Of a stretch of 64,000 nucleotides of DNA, positions 26,585-34,719 are shown in pieces (position 1 is the first letter of the stretch; each line of letters starts with the position of its first letter). A program made the position numbers and the translations under genes. The stretch is from Methanomassiliicoccales archaeon. Its GTDB lineage: Archaea > Thermoplasmatota > Thermoplasmata > Methanomassiliicoccales > UBA472. A model generated the notes under the pieces. It saw only the letters and a program-made list of their open reading frames with translations, had not been told where the DNA came from and did no database searches. Location of the stretch: assembly GCA_013415865.1 (NCBI GenBank), contig CP058896.1, positions 517,957-581,956 on the forward strand, given 5' to 3'.

Positions 26585-27543
26585 AGGTGGCGGGACGCAA
26601 GGTCATGGTCACGGGATGCGCAGGTTTCATCGGGAGCCATCTCACCGACCGCCTCCTCTCGTTGGGATGCGATGTCGTCGGTATCGACAACCTCTCCGCT
26701 GGAAGGATGGAGTTCCTGTCGAACGCTTTCCAAGATGATAGGTTCGAGCTGGTGAACGCCGACCTTCTGGGCAATGGACTGGAGGACCATATGGAGGGTG
26801 TCGAGGTCGTTTTCCATTTCGCTGCCAACCCAGATGTGAGACAAGGCCCGAACAACACAAGGACTCACATCGACCAGAACATCTTGGCCACATACAGGGT
26901 CCTTGAGGTGATGAGGGCCAATGGTGTGAAGGGCATATGCTTCCCCTCCACCTCGACGGTCTATGGCGAGCCGACCGTCATACCGACGCCCGAGGATTAT
27001 GGCCCGTTGCTGCCGATATCCATCTACGGGGCCTCGAAGCTCGCGTGCGAGGCCCTCATATCCTCATACGCGCACACCTTCGACATGGAGGGCGTCATCT
27101 ACAGGTTCGCGAACGTCGTGGGGCCTAGGAGCACGCACAACGTCCTTCACGATTTCATCAGGAAGCTCAGGGAGGACCCCTCGCGGTTGGAGATACTCGG
27201 CGCGGAGCCGGGGACGAACAAGTCCTATGTCCACGTGTCGGATTGCGTAGAGGGCATGGTCATCGGAGCTGAGAGGGCGTCGGAGCAGGTCGCCGTCTAC
27301 AACATAGGTTCCAAGGACAGGCTGAACGTCAAGGGCATAGCCGACATCGTGGTCGAGGAGATGGGGCTGCGCGATGTGAGATATGAGTGGACCGGCGGGG
27401 TCAAGGGAGGCAGGGGATGGGTTGGCGATGTCAAGGAGATGCTCCTCGCCATCGATGCCCTCGAGGCCAAGGGCTGGAGCCCAAAGATGGGATCTGAAGG
27501 GTCCATAAGGCGGGCGGTCAGGGAGATACTCGGCAAGGCGTGA
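26581..27543 (+). CDS. NAD-dependent sugar epimerase (UDP-glucose 4-epimerase-like)
   Basis: A 320-residue extended SDR protein: Rossmann motif GCAGFIGSHL, FHFAANPDV, catalytic STSTVYGE with Ser/Thr, and Tyr-Lys in YGASK. The substrate is most likely a UDP- or GDP-sugar for glycosylation. It starts on the ATGA overlap with the ITPase stop and ends the forward run. Confidence 0.88.
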   Translation: MKVAGRKVMVTGCAGFIGSHLTDRLLSLGCDVVGIDNLSAGRMEFLSNAFQDDRFELVNADLLGNGLEDHMEGVEVVFHFAANPDVRQGPNNTRTHIDQNILATYRVLEVMRANGVKGICFPSTSTVYGEPTVIPTPEDYGPLLPISIYGASKLACEALISSYAHTFDMEGVIYRFANVVGPRSTHNVLHDFIRKLREDPSRLEILGAEPGTNKSYVHVSDCVEGMVIGAERASEQVAVYNIGSKDRLNVKGIADIVVEEMGLRDVRYEWTGGVKGGRGWVGDVKEMLLAIDALEAKGWSPKMGSEGSIRRAVREILGKA

Positions 27544-27546
27544 TCA

Positions 27547-28659
27547 TCATACGATATCGATGGTGTAGAGGAAGTCGGTGTCCTCGAAGGCAAAGTCGTT
27601 GATCCCCAGGCCTGTCGGCACCGAGAGGGTGGGCATGCCGCCGCAATAATGATAGCTTGTGGAGTCGAGGACGAGCCAGTATCCCAATGCATCGATGAGG
27701 AAGAACGCCCTGACCTCAAGGCCATAGTGAGAGCTTATGGCGTCCTGTACCTGCTGCATGGTGCCCGGTGTGTCGCCTACGTATACCGTGGCGAACGCAT
27801 GACCTTTTATGAAGTTCATCCTCGCGTTCCCGCCGAGCTCCAATACCATGGAGCAGAGCAGGAGCGCCTGGTCCTCGCAGTCCCCGCCTCCCTGCGCAAT
27901 GGTCTCGGAGGCCGAGAGCCAGACGTCATTCGGGTCATTGACATATTTTATGTTCGAACGGACCCAGTCGAAGGCGGCGACGACCTCTTGGATATCGTAC
28001 GAGGAGGCTATGTCGAATCCCTGGACTATATTTTTCACTGCATCCGCCTCGACGAGGTCGTTGACCCTCTTGAAGTATCTCACCGGGTTGTCAGTGATGT
28101 CATAGGACCTGTCCGTGCCCAGAGGAAGGATCTCAGAGCTGTGCCTCTCGCTGCGCACCTCGCCGAAGTCGTACCAGGCCCCGAACTTGTTCTGCGCGGA
28201 CAATGATATCACGATGGCGTAATCGGCCGAGGAGACCCCTGATGGGGCCTGGAAGTAGATGGCACCGAGGTCGGCGGACCTTCCCTTGGTGATGTTGACA
28301 TTGACGACCTTGTAGGTCGAGATGGAATGGTCCGGCCATTCGATCCCGACTGAATAGATGTGCAGCTTGGTGTTGCCTGTGTTGGTCAGTGTGATGTTGA
28401 GCGAGCCGCCGAAACCGCTATAGACCGGCGTGATCCACCACCTCATGCTGAAGTCCTTGCTTGGAGGTGATGTCGCTACGGGAGAGCCTGTCCATGCGAC
28501 GAGCGCCGGCCCGATCGTGAGCGAGGGGGCCTTGAGGTCCTCTTTCTCGAACCCGTCGGGGACGAAGCTTTCCCAGTATGGTATCAGGATGAACAACAGG
28601 GCTATGAACACCGTCGCCGCGGCGATGCCTATGGTGGCGGCCTTGGCCAAAGGACGCAT
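27547..28659 (-). CDS. Membrane-anchored transglutaminase-like protein
   Basis: A 370-residue protein. An N-terminal hydrophobic segment (TIGIAAATVFIALLFILIPYW) anchors or exports it. Then comes a beta-sandwich-like region and a transglutaminase-like core from about residue 200: catalytic Cys in AQGGGDCEDQALLLCSM, His in KGHAFATVYV and Asp in LVLDST. Probably an external cysteine peptidase or crosslinker. Convergent with the epimerase. Confidence 0.85.
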   Translation of the reverse strand: MRPLAKAATIGIAAATVFIALLFILIPYWESFVPDGFEKEDLKAPSLTIGPALVAWTGSPVATSPPSKDFSMRWWITPVYSGFGGSLNITLTNTGNTKLHIYSVGIEWPDHSISTYKVVNVNITKGRSADLGAIYFQAPSGVSSADYAIVISLSAQNKFGAWYDFGEVRSERHSSEILPLGTDRSYDITDNPVRYFKRVNDLVEADAVKNIVQGFDIASSYDIQEVVAAFDWVRSNIKYVNDPNDVWLSASETIAQGGGDCEDQALLLCSMVLELGGNARMNFIKGHAFATVYVGDTPGTMQQVQDAISSHYGLEVRAFFLIDALGYWLVLDSTSYHYCGGMPTLSVPTGLGINDFAFEDTDFLYTIDIV

Positions 28660-28762
28660 GAGGTTCTGAACGGAGCTGTAAGGATTAAAGGATATTCAGG
28701 AGGTTCCGGCATCCGATAATTTATGCGACAGGGCATGGGACGTGAGGGGGAACAGCCATGAT

Positions 28763-28772
28763 AAACTATATT
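28763..28772 (+). promoter_or_regulatory. TATA-like element for tRNA-Pro
   Basis: AACTATATTG, about 30-38 bases ahead of the tRNA. Modest support. Confidence 0.35.
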
Positions 28773-28801
28773 GATAAGTTCTGCATTAGAGCGGGATACC
28801 T

Positions 28802-28879
28802 GGGTCTGTGGGGTAGCTTGGTCCATCCTTCGAGCTTTGGGAGCTTGAGACCCCGATTCAAATTCGGGCAGACCCACCA
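28802..28879 (+). tRNA. tRNA-Pro (anticodon TGG), CCA encoded
   Basis: Acceptor GGGTCTG pairs with CAGACCC, then A plus an encoded CCA at 28877-28879. The anticodon stem CGAGC/GCTTG surrounds TTTGGGA, giving TGG (codon CCA). T arm CCCGA-TTCAAAT-TCGGG. It marks the left edge of the AT-rich accessory region, a common integration position. I found no copy of its 3' end further on by eye. Confidence 0.93.
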
Positions 28880-28980
28880 ATCAATTCATTTTGTATTTTC
28901 TTTATTATTTATAAATAAATATGATAATACAATCCGACAATTGTAATAATACGAATTATATCAGAGGTGAAATCAAGACT

Positions 28981-29580
28981 TTAAGCAATAATCATTTTAA
29001 AAAGCCTGTCCCCAGTGTCGGGACCTTTTCCATCCTTCTGATATAATGTTTTTGAACCTACGAATTGATTTCTTGATGTTCGGATAGCGTATGCATTCTT
29101 TCCTTCGAGTACCTTTACCATTTTTTCTTGGACTACATTAACAGAAATAATCGCTTGGGTGCAAAAGTATTCGATTTTATTTAAAACTGAAAATAAACTT
29201 TGACCAGTATTTAGTACGGCATCCACCAGAATGACATATTTATTTTTAATGTAAGGCAAATTGTATTCAATATACTTATTAAAATAAATAGAATCTGGTG
29301 ATGACCATAGGGTGTCATTCTTTTCGTCCAATAACAGAAGAGTGCAATCTAATTCATCAACGATGCCCAATCCAAAACAAAGGCCGGATCGCATGAGACA
29401 TAAAGTGGTAAATTCCGCAGGATTTGTTTGTTTGAAATCCTGAGTGATTTGTCGACCCATAATTTTGCCAAGTTCGTAGTGTGCCAATCTAAGCTTTTGA
29501 CCTGTCACGCCAGAATCGCTTTTACAAATCTCTATGTGTATATTAACTTCGCTCGGGCAAACCTCAGATAATATCTTCAT
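28981..29580 (-). CDS. Uracil phosphoribosyltransferase-like protein
   Basis: A 199-residue type I PRTase-like protein. The PRPP-binding loop ILVDAVLNTGQS (about residues 117-128) and the C-terminal GKGPDTGDRLF resemble uracil PRTase (P-G-x-G-D-x-G-D-R-x-F). LMRSGLCFGLGIVDEL matches the upstream helix. The acidic pair at the PRPP loop is reduced to one Asp, so the substrate may differ from uracil. ATG 29580 follows GGGGAG and overlaps the preceding gene by 17 bases, so it is the last gene of an operon whose members could make or salvage a nucleotide-like metabolite. Confidence 0.78.
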   Translation of the reverse strand: MKILSEVCPSEVNIHIEICKSDSGVTGQKLRLAHYELGKIMGRQITQDFKQTNPAEFTTLCLMRSGLCFGLGIVDELDCTLLLLDEKNDTLWSSPDSIYFNKYIEYNLPYIKNKYVILVDAVLNTGQSLFSVLNKIEYFCTQAIISVNVVQEKMVKVLEGKNAYAIRTSRNQFVGSKTLYQKDGKGPDTGDRLFKMIIA

Positions 29581-30778
29581 GGATGCTCCCCACAACATCT
29601 ACCCCATGAAAAAAGAATTTGTTGTACACAGGTTGTTTAATTGAATGCCGATTTGCTAATAAGTATGTTTGGAGAGAGGAACTTATCTTTTGAGTGGCAA
29701 CAACATAGCTATTGTCTGCCATTTCGAGCATTATATAGTCATTCATGCTATCCCCAACAGCAACAACCCTCTTTCCTCGCTCCCTGAGGAATTTCGCAAT
29801 GTAACCCTTTAACATATCGGATACGACCAATCTGTCTGTGTTGAAGTTGCTCCCCCCTATAATTACATCGGGGAAGCCATTTGATTGCCTAATTATTTCC
29901 CAACTTTTATACAGACCAGAAGTTATTCCTACGAAATAACATCTATGTATTAATTTCACATCGTTTATGAGGGGCCAATTCAAAGATACACCTTTTGCAG
30001 CTTTGGAACAATAGTAATCATAATTATTTACCATTGAGTACCTCACGGCCATCTTCCAGAACTGGTATGAAGAGTATCTATTATCCCCAAAGGTTTCTTT
30101 CATGATTGTTGGACTTATGCCAGCGTACGTTAAGAAATCATATGTCACGTCATTTAACGCCAGAGTTCGATCACAATCTAATAAGCAGATGATATTTTTC
30201 CCAGAAGAATTGTTGATGATGTCTTGGACAATTTTTTTCGCGTTAGCGATTGTATCAGTGATTGGTTCCTTTTTTAATATTAGGTTGAAATATTCTAAAG
30301 CAGCTGGTATATCAGAATCGAATATTACAAGGTCCTTATCACGCATCACACATTCTTTTCTTAGGCCTTCAATCTCAAAATTTTTCCATGCATCAATGTC
30401 TTGGGTTCTAAGTCCTCGGTATTTCTCATTTTTATCTGAATTCTGCAATCTTTCAAGATTTTTATTAGATGGTGTATCCAGATAAACAAATAAATCATAG
30501 CAATCAGCATCATCCTCCGTAAACACTACTCTGAAGGTCCCGTTCATATCTGGGAAAGAATAATGCCCATCAACAACAAGGTGCTTACCTATCTGTTGAT
30601 TGACGAATCTAATGAAATCCTTTCTTATTGTTTCTTTATCGTGCTCCGGGAGGCTTTTGAACTTGCCATTCGATCTCTCGTCAAGCCACTTAGAGCCCTG
30701 GATGTGTATAACCTTATCTAAGTGAGTAATAAAAAAATCTTTTCCACTCCTCGGGAGACCATAAATAGCTACTTTCAC
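29564..30778 (-). CDS. P-loop kinase / HAD phosphatase fusion
   Basis: A 404-residue fusion. Residues 1-170 are a P-loop nucleoside/nucleotide kinase: IYGLPRSGKDFF Walker A (7-14), then KHLVVDGHYSF and a lid-like stretch with RLQNS and YRGLRTQD. Residues 195-404 are a HAD hydrolase: LLDCDRTLA (D201, D203), the T-containing GITSG motif near 287, then VGDSMND (342-347). All HAD motifs look intact. The GTG at 30778 overlaps the previous stop (GTGA) and has GGGAGG ahead. The combination of adding and removing phosphate in one chain is unusual. Confidence 0.8.
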   Translation of the reverse strand: MKVAIYGLPRSGKDFFITHLDKVIHIQGSKWLDERSNGKFKSLPEHDKETIRKDFIRFVNQQIGKHLVVDGHYSFPDMNGTFRVVFTEDDADCYDLFVYLDTPSNKNLERLQNSDKNEKYRGLRTQDIDAWKNFEIEGLRKECVMRDKDLVIFDSDIPAALEYFNLILKKEPITDTIANAKKIVQDIINNSSGKNIICLLDCDRTLALNDVTYDFLTYAGISPTIMKETFGDNRYSSYQFWKMAVRYSMVNNYDYYCSKAAKGVSLNWPLINDVKLIHRCYFVGITSGLYKSWEIIRQSNGFPDVIIGGSNFNTDRLVVSDMLKGYIAKFLRERGKRVVAVGDSMNDYIMLEMADNSYVVATQKISSSLQTYLLANRHSIKQPVYNKFFFHGVDVVGSIHEDII

Positions 30779-31719
30779 AAAGCTTCCTCCCGTCCATTTG
30801 TCGATGAGAGTGGGAACGTCTTTTGTTCTGCAATATGTGAGTCGTAATAACATTGATTTGGAGAGTTCGAATGAAAACGTTTCATGTTAAGTTCAACATC
30901 TTGAATTGGTGTGTCGTATTGACCTATGACATAATCTTCTAAATTTATAAAACGCCCACACGGGAAGATATTCCCATTTGCATAGAAAATGTTGGTTCTC
31001 CCGACCCCACATTTCATACCATACACAGTGCAATCATATGAGTCCATTTTCTGCAACTGGCGCATATCAAAACCTTGAACTAAGGCTTCTAATAAAAAAT
31101 GTTCAAATGACTCTGTGGAAATATTTAGTCCTAAATCGTATCCGCCGATCATTCTGGAAAAGCATACCCTGTTGAATCCATTGCTCTTAAAGAAATGAAA
31201 GACTTTTTCCCTCATTTCAATTGTCTTTGCGTGCACGGTGCAATTGATAATCGGTTCTTCGCCAAACATTGATGTGTAACGCTTAACTGCATCCATCACG
31301 ACATCAAAGCTACCACTATCATCATGCCCCTTCCGACAGAGATTATGCAATTCTCTATAACCATCAAGTGAAAAGTTGAGATTGATTTTATTTTTCTCCT
31401 CTTTAAAAAATGATAATATTTCTTCTGTTACAAGTGTCCCGTTTGTGATTGTATAAAATGAAAATAAATCACATCTTTTTGAATAATTTATTATTTTCTT
31501 GATAAGGTCGAACTGCAATAATGGCTCGCCTCCGCCTACGAGACCTATCTTGAACCGTTCTACCCTCCTCTCCTCAGCATATTCCATAAAATTATCTAAG
31601 ATGAGCTTGATCTGATAGAATGTCATATTCTCATGCTTTGCTCTATTTCTTCTAAGGTGACAATAGCTACAATTCATATTGCAATCGCCACTAATAGAAA
31701 TGCACGCTCGATCAATCAT
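30775..31719 (-). CDS. SPASM-like radical SAM protein
   Basis: A 314-residue radical SAM enzyme. The cluster motif CNMNCSYC (Cys 13, 17, 20) is followed by a GGGEPLL SAM-binding segment. The C-terminal third has extra cysteines (DCTVYGMKCG, FPCGRF, NQCYYDS) and an NGNIFPCG signature as in SPASM proteins, which often modify peptides. No precursor-peptide gene is visible. Its stop overlaps the kinase-HAD start, so it is the second gene of the four-gene operon. Substrate unknown. Confidence 0.82.
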   Translation of the reverse strand: MIDRACISISGDCNMNCSYCHLRRNRAKHENMTFYQIKLILDNFMEYAEERRVERFKIGLVGGGEPLLQFDLIKKIINYSKRCDLFSFYTITNGTLVTEEILSFFKEEKNKINLNFSLDGYRELHNLCRKGHDDSGSFDVVMDAVKRYTSMFGEEPIINCTVHAKTIEMREKVFHFFKSNGFNRVCFSRMIGGYDLGLNISTESFEHFLLEALVQGFDMRQLQKMDSYDCTVYGMKCGVGRTNIFYANGNIFPCGRFINLEDYVIGQYDTPIQDVELNMKRFHSNSPNQCYYDSHIAEQKTFPLSSTNGREEAL

Positions 31720-31740
31720 TTAATCTCCCGCCAGTTATGA

Positions 31741-32985
31741 TTATCGTGCTAAATTTTCTGAGCGAAAGAGTTTTTTAATCCGCTCATTTTTAATAGCATA
31801 GTCCTCGGCAATCTTTCCTTCTCTGCTTCTTACATCTTTGTCTGTCCCATCAATCAGTAACTGAACAATTTCAGGGTGGTTCCTTATGCAAGCTTTCATA
31901 AGTGGAGTGTAGCCATTGTTATCTTGCTGGTTCAGGCATGCTCCTTCTTTTATCAACAACTCTGCTATTTCTTTAAATCCGCTCCAACAAGCAATCATAA
32001 GTGGAGTGTTTCCTGCATTCTTACCATTACTTCCCAGGTCAAAGTCGCAGCCTCCAGCAATAAGTTTTTTCACGATCTCTATGCTATTTAATTGAACTGC
32101 ATGGGAAATGGGTGGAAGTTCATACTTGCTCATATCCATTTTGTTGATGTCGGTACCAGGGAGGGAAAGGAGGAAATCAATCGCTTGTAAATCCCTATTC
32201 CTAATTGCCTGAATCAAGGGAGTGAACCCCGAATTTGGATCGATTTTATTAATGTCTATACCTCTTGCCAGAAGCTTTTGAGCTTTATCCAGACGCTTGG
32301 CCTTAATCTCGCTAAAGAATTCTTGCGTGGCCACTTGATCGTACAAGCAAGCATCCTCATATAGGATGCTACTATATTCGCTTAGAGATATAAATTTGAG
32401 GTTTGGAGCGAATTTCTTTTGCAATGAAAAATATATGTCATCTGAAAGAACATTAACAACGGCATTTGGATGTTCACGGGCCTGAAGGGATGCCATATAG
32501 ATGATTCGGTCATCATTTGTTTCCCTCTTCGATTCATCGAGAATATATTCCACCTTGCTACCAGGCTTCTTTAAATGTTCTTCGAGTCCAGCCATGGCCA
32601 CCCATGCTTGCTGTCTCATCTTATGATTACTTTTTTCTTTGATGTGATTAAGCTCTGATATGACTATCTCTGAAACAAGGACCTTATCGAACTTTCTAAC
32701 TAATTCCTCAATTAACCTAGGCCTCTTCAATAAAACTGATGTGTCAGGAACTATCCATGACTCAACATTCACATTTATTCCTAGAATCGAATCTACGCTC
32801 ACCGAAAATGTTTTACTTATGAGAATTAATTGTTCCGACGTTGGAATTACTTTCCCGTTCTCCCAATTTGAAATTGTTGGCCTAGCGACACCAAGCTTTT
32901 GTGCGAAATCCTCCTGAGATAAACCATTTCTTTCCCTGAGGTTTCTAATCTTAACCGCTATTGAGGAGTAATCATTAAAACTCAT
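31741..32985 (-). CDS. XRE helix-turn-helix / PIN / ankyrin-repeat fusion
   Basis: A 414-residue protein, first gene of the operon. Residues 8-70 form an XRE HTH (LSQEDFAQKLGVARPTISNW). Residues 76-205 form a PIN RNase domain with the four acidic positions D81 (VPDTSVL), E111 (ISELNHI), D158/159 (NDDR) and D182/183 (SDDIYF). Residues 220-410 hold about five ankyrin repeats (GFTPLIQA, NTPLMIACWSG, GYTPLMKAC). It may autoregulate through HTH and cleave RNA. ATG 32985 is chosen because TTATAAAAAG lies about 30 bases upstream; an earlier TTG (33000) is possible. Confidence 0.82.
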   Translation of the reverse strand: MSFNDYSSIAVKIRNLRERNGLSQEDFAQKLGVARPTISNWENGKVIPTSEQLILISKTFSVSVDSILGINVNVESWIVPDTSVLLKRPRLIEELVRKFDKVLVSEIVISELNHIKEKSNHKMRQQAWVAMAGLEEHLKKPGSKVEYILDESKRETNDDRIIYMASLQAREHPNAVVNVLSDDIYFSLQKKFAPNLKFISLSEYSSILYEDACLYDQVATQEFFSEIKAKRLDKAQKLLARGIDINKIDPNSGFTPLIQAIRNRDLQAIDFLLSLPGTDINKMDMSKYELPPISHAVQLNSIEIVKKLIAGGCDFDLGSNGKNAGNTPLMIACWSGFKEIAELLIKEGACLNQQDNNGYTPLMKACIRNHPEIVQLLIDGTDKDVRSREGKIAEDYAIKNERIKKLFRSENLAR

Positions 32986-33000
32986 AAAAAATGTAAACAA

Positions 33001-33384
33001 CTCATACTTTTTATAATTATCGATATTTTTATATTTTTTAAATGTAATATATAATTACAATTGCTCGGAATTTGTAAGAATTATATACACACGACAAATT
33101 ATTATATATAATATCATAATAATTTTATTAAACATATTTCTAATCAATGAAATTATATAATAATAAAGATGAGATTATCAATAAGCACAATGGAGATTTG
33201 TTTCAAATTATGGTCCAAAGATGTGGCCTTAGAAATTTGAATAAACCCTTTTTTCGAAATGGTTATTTTTGATACGATTTGTTGCTTTACTGAAATTGTA
33301 GTTCCACCCAATATTTTTAGAAGACTGTTGCACTTATTAAATCTGGATAGTATTATAAGTTTGATTTGAAAATTATTATCTGGG
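33001..33384. other. AT-rich noncoding stretch with the operon promoter
   Basis: About 380 bases, strongly AT-rich, with the leftward TATA (TTATAAAAAG, about 33008-33017) next to the XRE gene. No open frame or RNA gene is evident in the rest; many short A/T runs only. Confidence 0.4.
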
Positions 33385-33902
33385 ATGCACTTTATGGTTC
33401 AAAAAGGACTCGCTCGAAATAGGGGAACGGCTGGCCCCGTACAGGGGTTGCTCAGCAAACCCCAGTGGGGGGATTTTCAGGCGTACATCGGCGGCCTCAT
33501 CCTGAGAGATGATGGCGACAAGAACATTATGGACATCGCCTCGTTCGCGTTGGACGGCAAGAGCCAGAGCTCCTTGAATGGATTCCTGCATCGCTCCGGC
33601 AACGCTCTCCGCCGGGCGGACCGCCTGCGGCTCTAGATATCGATGCAGGGGCGTACTGGAGATCGTTTGATTATCGATGACACCTTGATTGAGAAGACAG
33701 GCAAGACATGGAAGGCGCTAGATTCATCTTCGATCGGGGTCAAGGCAGGAACATCTGGTCACACAACTTTGTAAACTGCGTCTGGTCTGACGGGACCGAC
33801 ACGGTCCCACCGTCCTTCAGGACCTACCTGAAGGACAACGTGGCTAAGAAGATGAATGGAATGTACCGTATGAAGGTCGAGAAGGCGATTCAGCTCATCT
33901 AG
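33385..33902 (+). pseudogene. Decayed transposase (IS701/IS4-like DDE type), fragments
   Basis: The first reading block (33385-33636) gives PQWGDFQAYIGGLI and KSQSSLNGFLHRSG, typical of the N-terminus of DDE transposases. A TAG at 33634-33636 interrupts it. The same frame then continues with RLIIDDTLIEKTGKTWK, carrying the catalytic Asp region. A second block in another frame (33708-33902) starts FDRGQGRNIWSHNFVNCVW, the expected next segment. A stop and a frameshift plus truncation show it is dead. Its GC content is nearer to the host background than to the AT-rich gene cluster beside it. Confidence 0.75.
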
Positions 33903-34098
33903 GAGATTAAGCGCTGACAACTACGTTCTATCTCTAATCATTGATGGCCTGCTTGAACCTGTTTGTTCATAGGAATTATATCAGTTCGCAATCTAGAACA
34001 GCATATCCCCAATCGACGAGTCATCACGTTAACCGTCCGATTATAGAACCTGTTGCAGGGCGCACAGAACACTATTTTCAAGGGAGTGGGAAGGGTAC

Positions 34099-34440
34099 AT
34101 GACTGATTATTTCGACATGGAAGAGGAGGTCCTAAGGTACATTAAAGAAGGAAGTACGTTAGGAAACCTTCCTGTCAAAGAGGCGTGGATTGCGCAGGGC
34201 ATCCATTTGACCTTTGATGTTGTACGGTCCGAAGTTCCCGTAGAGGACATGACGCAGAACGTTTTGGACCAGTGCTTCAATGGTCCGCGACCTTCTAAGA
34301 TCAGGGCGTTCGAGACCCTTGTGGACATGGCCGAAATAGGATACGCATCAGATACATCACTACAGATACTCAAAGATCATCTGGGCAAGGACCCTGCGTT
34401 CACAAAAGCTGTCTCCAGGGTGTTGTTGTTTCATACATGA
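34099..34440 (+). CDS. Hypothetical small protein
   Basis: A 113-residue frame beginning ATG at 34099 with GGGAAGGGTA upstream. The translation (starting MTDYFDMEEEVLRYIKEG) is globular-looking and acidic, with DMAEIGYASDTSLQILKDH near the end. No family is recognised and there is no conserved neighbour. It lies between the transposase remnant and the convergent 3' end of the large helicase gene. It may be real or chance. Confidence 0.45.
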   Translation: MTDYFDMEEEVLRYIKEGSTLGNLPVKEAWIAQGIHLTFDVVRSEVPVEDMTQNVLDQCFNGPRPSKIRAFETLVDMAEIGYASDTSLQILKDHLGKDPAFTKAVSRVLLFHT

Positions 34441-34719
34441 TGGAGATATTATAAAAAGGTCCCCGATTAAAAAATTAAGAACCTCAATGCCGTTCGGTGT
34501 TGACATTAAGGTATTGAGATAATATGTTTGGAAATCACCATACAAATGGAAATCTTATAAAATCGTGCTGAACCAATTTCTTGGCTCTAGAATGACATGT
34601 TTCGTTGTCGATTTTCATTGAGTTTTAGATTGACATTCTTTAATATTTTATCGATTGTCGCGAGATTACCAGAGCCCAACAAAATTTCACCAAGGAGCAA
34701 TCTTTACCCCCGATATTGA
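34441..34719. other. AT-rich gap before the large helicase gene end
   Basis: Contains CTCAATGCC pairing with GGTATTGAG (one G-T wobble) across an 18-base loop around 34482-34518, possibly the terminator of the small gene or of the leftward helicase transcript. Nothing else is recognised. Confidence 0.3.

Noticed and set aside
33708-33902. Separate small forward gene after the transposase block
   Set aside because: Its translation matches the next expected transposase segment, so it is part of the pseudogene.
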